In this document: positions 6,712-10,249 of the stretch, one piece after another
Numbering within the stretch: the stretch's first letter is position 1
Layout: every line of letters begins with the position of its first letter
DNA from: Desulfonema limicola
Lineage (GTDB): Bacteria > Desulfobacterota > Desulfobacteria > Desulfobacterales > DYRC01
Length of the DNA: 10,249 bases
Direction of reading: 5' to 3'
Assembly: GCA_020718925.1 (NCBI GenBank)
Contig: DYRC01000133.1
Location: forward strand, 1 to 10,249
Notes under the pieces: generated by a model
What the model saw: the letters and a program-made list of their open reading frames with translations, nothing else
What the model was told of the DNA's origin: nothing
The model's database searches: none
Position numbers and translations under genes: made by a program

Positions 6712-9700
6712 TTATCCGTTGTTCGGGCTGACATGCTGCCTGATTTCTTTTAAGATATTTCTGGTCTCTGACAACGCGCCTATGCCTGATTTTGATACTC
6801 TGATTTTTAAAACATGATCCGGTGTAAATTCAAATCGCTGAGGCGCTGCCATAATCATATCCGCAAGCCCACCCGGATGTTTCTGATGAGCGTCTGAAAA
6901 TTTAAGCGTTAAGTGCTGCCCCACCAAATCAAGCCGTTTCACACCTGCTTTGATGCACAGCACCTTGAGCATGATTTTCATCAGCAGATTACCGGCTTCT
7001 TCCGGCAAAGCGCCGAACCGATCTGTCAGTTCATCTTTGAAATCCGATATTTCTTTCAACTCTGTCATTTTGGCAAGGCGGCGATACGCGCCAAGCCGTT
7101 GGTCAATATCGGAAATATACGATTCCGGGATAAATGCGGACATCGGGATGTTGATTTCCGGATCAAGCGATACTTTAATCTCTTCGCCTTTGAGTTCGGA
7201 AATAGCATTTTCCATCAGGGTTAAAAACATATCATAGCCTACTGCCGCAATATGACCGGACTGGGACGCGCCTAAAATCGTGCCGCCGCCTCTGATTTTC
7301 AAATCATTCATGGCAATCTGAAAGCCCGCGCCCAAATCGCTGTGTTCCATCAGAACTTTCAACCGCTTCTGAGCGTCTTTGCTCAGAGCATTTTCATGGG
7401 GAATGAACAGATACGAGTATGCCTGCTCGTCAGCCCGCCCCACGCGCCCCCGAAGCTGATAAATCTGAGCCAGCCCGAATCGCTCCGCCCGGTTAATCAT
7501 AATGGTATTGGCAGACGGAATATCCAGCCCGGACTCAATAATGGTGGTGCAGACCAGAAGATCAATCTCCTTGTTTTTAAAGCGGATCATGATTTTTTCA
7601 AGCTCATCTTCTCCCATCTGTCCGTGGGCAATGTCCGAACGAACTTCGGGAACAAGTTCTCTGATCATGTTTGCCACAGCCCCGATAGAGCGGATATTGT
7701 TATGCACAAAAAAGATTTGCCCCTTTCGGTCCAGTTCTTTTCGGATAGCATCTGAAATCAGGGCTTTGTTAAATTGGCAGATATAGGTTTTAATCGGAAA
7801 GCGATCTTCGGGCGGCGTTGAAATCAGGCTGATGTCGCGCACCCCGCTTAAAGATAAATGAAGTGTGCGGGGAATCGGCGTGGCGGTCAAAGCAAGAACA
7901 TCCACATTGGTTCTGAGTTTTTTGAGTTTTTCCTTATGTTTAACGCCGAAGCGATGTTCTTCATCAATTACAATCAGCCCCAGATTTTTAAAATTCACAT
8001 CTTTCTGAATCAGCCGATGCGTGCCGATCACAATATCAATGGTTCCGTCTTTAAGACCTTTGATGATGTCTTTCTGTTCTTTTGAGGATCGGAAGCGATT
8101 CAGGCAGGCAATCCGCACCGGATAATGTTTGAAACGGGTTGAAAATGTTTCAAAATGCTGTTCAGCTAAAATGGTGGTGGGAACCAGAACTGCAACCTGT
8201 CTGCTGTCATTGACCGCAATGAACGCGGCTCTGAGCGCGACTTCGGTTTTGCCATATCCGACATCACCGCAAACCAGCCTGTCCATCGGCTCTTCTTTTG
8301 CCATGTCCTCAAGCACATCTTCAATGGTTTTCAGTTGATCTTCAGTTTCTTCATACGGAAATCCTGCTTCAAAATCCTGAAAATAATTATCCGGGCGGGA
8401 AAACGCATGACCTTTGGCAATTTTTCGCTCCGCATACAACTTCAGCAGTTCTCCGGCTATTTTTTCAACGGATTTCTTTACTTTTTCCCTGACTTTCTCC
8501 CATGTTTTCCCGCCCATCTTGTCCAGCATCGGCAGCGCATCGTCTATGCCCATGTATTTTTCAATCATATTCATGCGATACACCGGAAGATAGAGTTTGT
8601 CCTCATCCCGATAGACAATCAGAAGAAAATCATTGACAATGCCTTCAACGGAAATTTTTTCAAGCCCTTGGTATCTGCCGATGCCATGCTCCGTATGAAC
8701 AATCACATCGCCTTTTTTCAAATCTTCCAAAGCAAACAATTTGGTTTTAAGGCTGTCCTGCCGAATCGGAGCTGCTTTCCGCCGCTGCTTTTTTCCGAAA
8801 ATTTCATCTTCGGTAATCATTGCCAAAGATTCATCATGCCATACAAATCCGGCAGATAACTGCCCGATACATAAATGAAATAATCCTTTGGCAGCTTTAT
8901 TTTCAGGAAGCCCTTGGCTGGAAATTGCCCGAATGCCGTAAAACTTCAGCAAAGATGCGGCTCTTTCCGCCTGCGCCGAAGTGCTGCAAACCATCAACAC
9001 CGTATATCCAGACTGCTGTTTATCCTTAATCCAATCCGCAAGCGGCGTCAGCCTGTTTTCTTTTTCCCGATAATTTTTCAGGTCAAGGCTTATTGTCGTA
9101 TTATCCTGTATGGAAAACTGAAATGTCGGATGAGCGGCTTCCAAATTCGGGAATGTTTTAAATGAAACCGGATATTTATCTTCTAAAAACTTTTCGATTT
9201 CCGCCCATTGCTCCGGGACGGATTCCGCAGGTTCATCCATGATAAAGACAGCATTATCAGGAAGATATTCTGAAAAAGTTCCGCTATCAGAAAGATTATC
9301 CGCCACCTCTTTTACCGGAAGAATGACCGCTTCCCCGACCGGTTTCAGTTTTCGCTGAGTTGCCGCTGAAAAAAATCTTAAAGAATCAACGGTATCACCG
9401 AAAAATTCAATCCGGATCGGATCAGGATAAAGTGGTGAAAACACATCCAAAATTCCGCCTCTGACACAGAAATCACCGGGGTCTTCCACAATCGCGCTAT
9501 GCTCATAGCCGCCGCTGACGAGTTTTTTTATCAAAGATTCCCGATCAATATCTTCGCCTTCCATAACAAGTTCCGCATAACTGCATAAATCTTTTTTGGA
9601 AATAATCGGCTGTGTCAGCGATTCCGCACAGATTACCACAACAGGCGGCATGTTTTCCGTTGCCATTTCATAAAGGATTCGGACGCGGCATACAGAAGGT

Positions 9701-9996
9701 TCATTGTATGAGGATATAAAATGAAGCGGCGATTTATCCGGCGGAAAATATTTTACAGGTCTTTTTAAAAAAAACTCCGTATCTTTTATAAACGCTTCTG
9801 CCTGCCGCGCTGAAGACACGACAATAACAATAGGAAGTTTATGCGTCTTATAAAGCCCGGATAACAGATATGCCTTATCCGCCCCATGAAAACCGACACA
9901 GTCAACCTTTTGATTTCTATTAAGAATCAAATCAGATAGGGAATGAGTTGAAAATTTTTCTTGATTTTGTTTTGTAAACACGGTAAATAATCTCAT
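6712..9996 (-). CDS. mfd: Transcription-repair coupling factor Mfd
   Basis: ATP-driven translocase that displaces RNA polymerase stalled at DNA lesions and recruits UvrA. The 1094 residues are slightly fewer than E. coli Mfd (1148), and all expected regions are present. The N-terminal UvrB-homology module covers about 1-330, with CVRGGILDVF near 178-186. The CarD-like RNA polymerase-interaction domain is at about 425-500 (KKGDVIVHTEHGIGRYQGL, with D430). The RecG/SF2 motor has Walker A GDVGYGKT ending at T584 with K583, DEEH box 678-681, TATPIPRTL, and GRVGRADEQAYSYLF. The C-terminal TRCF autoinhibitory domain covers about 950-1075. The ATG at 9996 is only 7 bases from the tRNA-Thr gene and has no Shine-Dalgarno sequence, since its upstream bases are the tRNA complement. 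GTG codon 6 (9979-9981) is a less likely alternative start. It is separated from ribE by 127 bases. Confidence 0.97.
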   Translation of the reverse strand: MRLFTVFTKQNQEKFSTHSLSDLILNRNQKVDCVGFHGADKAYLLSGLYKTHKLPIVIVVSSARQAEAFIKDTEFFLKRPVKYFPPDKSPLHFISSYNEPSVCRVRILYEMATENMPPVVVICAESLTQPIISKKDLCSYAELVMEGEDIDRESLIKKLVSGGYEHSAIVEDPGDFCVRGGILDVFSPLYPDPIRIEFFGDTVDSLRFFSAATQRKLKPVGEAVILPVKEVADNLSDSGTFSEYLPDNAVFIMDEPAESVPEQWAEIEKFLEDKYPVSFKTFPNLEAAHPTFQFSIQDNTTISLDLKNYREKENRLTPLADWIKDKQQSGYTVLMVCSTSAQAERAASLLKFYGIRAISSQGLPENKAAKGLFHLCIGQLSAGFVWHDESLAMITEDEIFGKKQRRKAAPIRQDSLKTKLFALEDLKKGDVIVHTEHGIGRYQGLEKISVEGIVNDFLLIVYRDEDKLYLPVYRMNMIEKYMGIDDALPMLDKMGGKTWEKVREKVKKSVEKIAGELLKLYAERKIAKGHAFSRPDNYFQDFEAGFPYEETEDQLKTIEDVLEDMAKEEPMDRLVCGDVGYGKTEVALRAAFIAVNDSRQVAVLVPTTILAEQHFETFSTRFKHYPVRIACLNRFRSSKEQKDIIKGLKDGTIDIVIGTHRLIQKDVNFKNLGLIVIDEEHRFGVKHKEKLKKLRTNVDVLALTATPIPRTLHLSLSGVRDISLISTPPEDRFPIKTYICQFNKALISDAIRKELDRKGQIFFVHNNIRSIGAVANMIRELVPEVRSDIAHGQMGEDELEKIMIRFKNKEIDLLVCTTIIESGLDIPSANTIMINRAERFGLAQIYQLRGRVGRADEQAYSYLFIPHENALSKDAQKRLKVLMEHSDLGAGFQIAMNDLKIRGGGTILGASQSGHIAAVGYDMFLTLMENAISELKGEEIKVSLDPEINIPMSAFIPESYISDIDQRLGAYRRLAKMTELKEISDFKDELTDRFGALPEEAGNLLMKIMLKVLCIKAGVKRLDLVGQHLTLKFSDAHQKHPGGLADMIMAAPQRFEFTPDHVLKIRVSKSGIGALSETRNILKEIRQHVSPNNG
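9961..9991 (+). promoter_or_regulatory. Candidate promoter of tRNA-Thr, inside the 5' end of mfd
   Basis: TTGATT (9961-9966) and AATAAT (9986-9991) could serve as -35 and -10 elements, ending 12 bases before the tRNA. The 19-base spacer is longer than ideal; TAAATA at 9984 gives 17 bases but a poorer -10. With only 7 bases between tRNA and mfd, the tRNA promoter must lie within the mfd reading frame unless the tRNA is processed from a longer transcript. Confidence 0.4.
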
Positions 9997-10003
9997 TGGT
10001 TAA

Positions 10004-10079
10004 GCCGGCGTAGCTCAGGTGGTAGAGCAGCTGATTCGTAATCAGCAGGCCGCGGGTTCGAGTCCCATCGCCGGCTCCA
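10004..10079 (+). tRNA. tRNA-Thr (anticodon CGU)
   Basis: A complete 76-base cloverleaf that decodes ACG. Acceptor stem GCCGGCG (10004-10010) pairs with CGCCGGC (10069-10075), followed by discriminator T and an encoded CCA (10077-10079). The D arm is GCTC/GAGC. The anticodon stem GCTGA/TCAGC encloses loop TTCGTAA with CGT at 10037-10039. The variable loop has five bases and the T loop is TTCGAGT. The overall sequence resembles E. coli thrW. In the T stem, positions 50 and 64 form a C-A mismatch next to a G-U pair. It is divergent from mfd and followed by a strong terminator, so it is probably a single-gene transcript. Confidence 0.96.
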
Positions 10080-10090
10080 TTTATGAAAAT

Positions 10091-10129
10091 AAAGGATTTT
10101 TCGCACAACAGCGGAGAATCCTTTTTTTT
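10091..10129 (+). terminator. Intrinsic terminator of tRNA-Thr, possibly bidirectional
   Basis: AAAGGATT (10091-10098) pairs perfectly with AATCCTTT (10117-10124). With G-U pairs the stem extends to about 14 base pairs around the loop ACAACA. Eight T residues run from 10122 to 10129. On the minus strand the same hairpin is followed by TTTATTTTC, so it could also partly terminate transcription heading into mfd. Confidence 0.85.
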
Positions 10130-10151
10130 GTAATTACGTTCATCTGTCTTT

Positions 10152-10180
10152 CTTATATCAGAACAAACTCTTTGATTCAA
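10152..10180 (-). promoter_or_regulatory. Candidate sigma-70-type promoter of mfd, beyond the tRNA
   Basis: On the minus strand, TTGAAT (10175-10180) is followed after 17 bases by TATAAG (10152-10157). The -10 and its preceding GA are the same as in the ribE promoter. It is the best minus-strand promoter I see upstream of mfd. Start near 10145 would give a leader of about 150 bases that is antisense to the tRNA terminator and the whole tRNA-Thr gene. Confidence 0.5.
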
Positions 10181-10216
10181 TCACGATTTTCATATCAACC
10201 TGTTTATACCGAAGCA

Positions 10217-10249
10217 CCCCTCCCCCGACCCCTCCCCCGACCCCTCCCC
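10217..10249. repeat. C-rich 12-bp tandem repeat, cut by the window end
   Basis: The unit CCCCTCCCCCGA occurs at 10217-10228 and 10229-10240, with nine bases of a third copy at 10241-10249. Copies are identical as far as seen. The minus strand reads as runs of four or five G separated by A or TC, which fits an intramolecular G-quadruplex. The full length of the array is unknown because it continues past the window. Confidence 0.9.

Noticed and set aside
8335..8859. Plus-strand open frames of up to 174 codons inside mfd
   Set aside because: They lie antisense to an intact mfd, have skewed Phe/Ile-rich composition and show no recognisable domain, so they are shadows.
9932..10180. 82-residue minus-strand reading frame containing GDGTRTRGLLITNQLL
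   Set aside because: This is the well-known false protein produced by translating the complement of a tRNA gene. It also overlaps the tRNA terminator and the start of mfd.

Overview
The window looks like chromosomal DNA of a Gram-negative, probably anaerobic or sulfate-reducer-like bacterium. A Desulfobacterota/Deltaproteobacteria affiliation is my best guess. It rests on the gene types (a double-Cache adenylate cyclase, a ferredoxin-nitroreductase fusion, a DUF433/DUF5615 pair), medium GC content and a CCA-encoding tRNA. It is inference, not something one sequence feature proves.

Left part, plus strand (about 1-4270). A possible tail of an upstream gene is followed by a membrane-bound class III adenylate cyclase with an extracytoplasmic double-Cache sensor. 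Fourteen bases later come two almost abutting genes: a COG3950-like AAA ATPase and a small HNH endonuclease. This pair matches the Septu (PtuA/PtuB) anti-phage architecture, which also serves as the effector module of Ec78/Eco7-type retrons. No reverse transcriptase is present in the window.

Middle part, minus strand (about 4298-6584). Read in the direction of transcription: riboflavin synthase alpha chain (ribE) with a good promoter of its own, a DUF433 antitoxin-like gene, a DUF5615 PIN-like toxin gene overlapping it by one base, and a ferredoxin-nitroreductase fusion with a strong ribosome binding site. RibE feeds FMN synthesis, and the nitroreductase should use FMN, but the toxin-antitoxin pair lies between them. 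The minus-strand genes converge on the Septu-like pair, with only 27 bases between the stop codons.

Right part (about 6712-10249). A complete mfd (transcription-repair coupling factor) occupies the minus strand. Its start codon is 7 bases from a divergent tRNA-Thr(CGU) on the plus strand, which is followed by a clear intrinsic terminator. The best mfd promoter lies beyond that terminator, so the mfd leader would be antisense to the whole tRNA and its terminator. The window ends inside a C-rich 12-bp tandem repeat whose minus strand has G-quadruplex potential.

Most promising for follow-up are the retron-less Septu-like pair next to a sensory cyclase, the mfd/tRNA antisense arrangement, and the G-rich terminal repeat.
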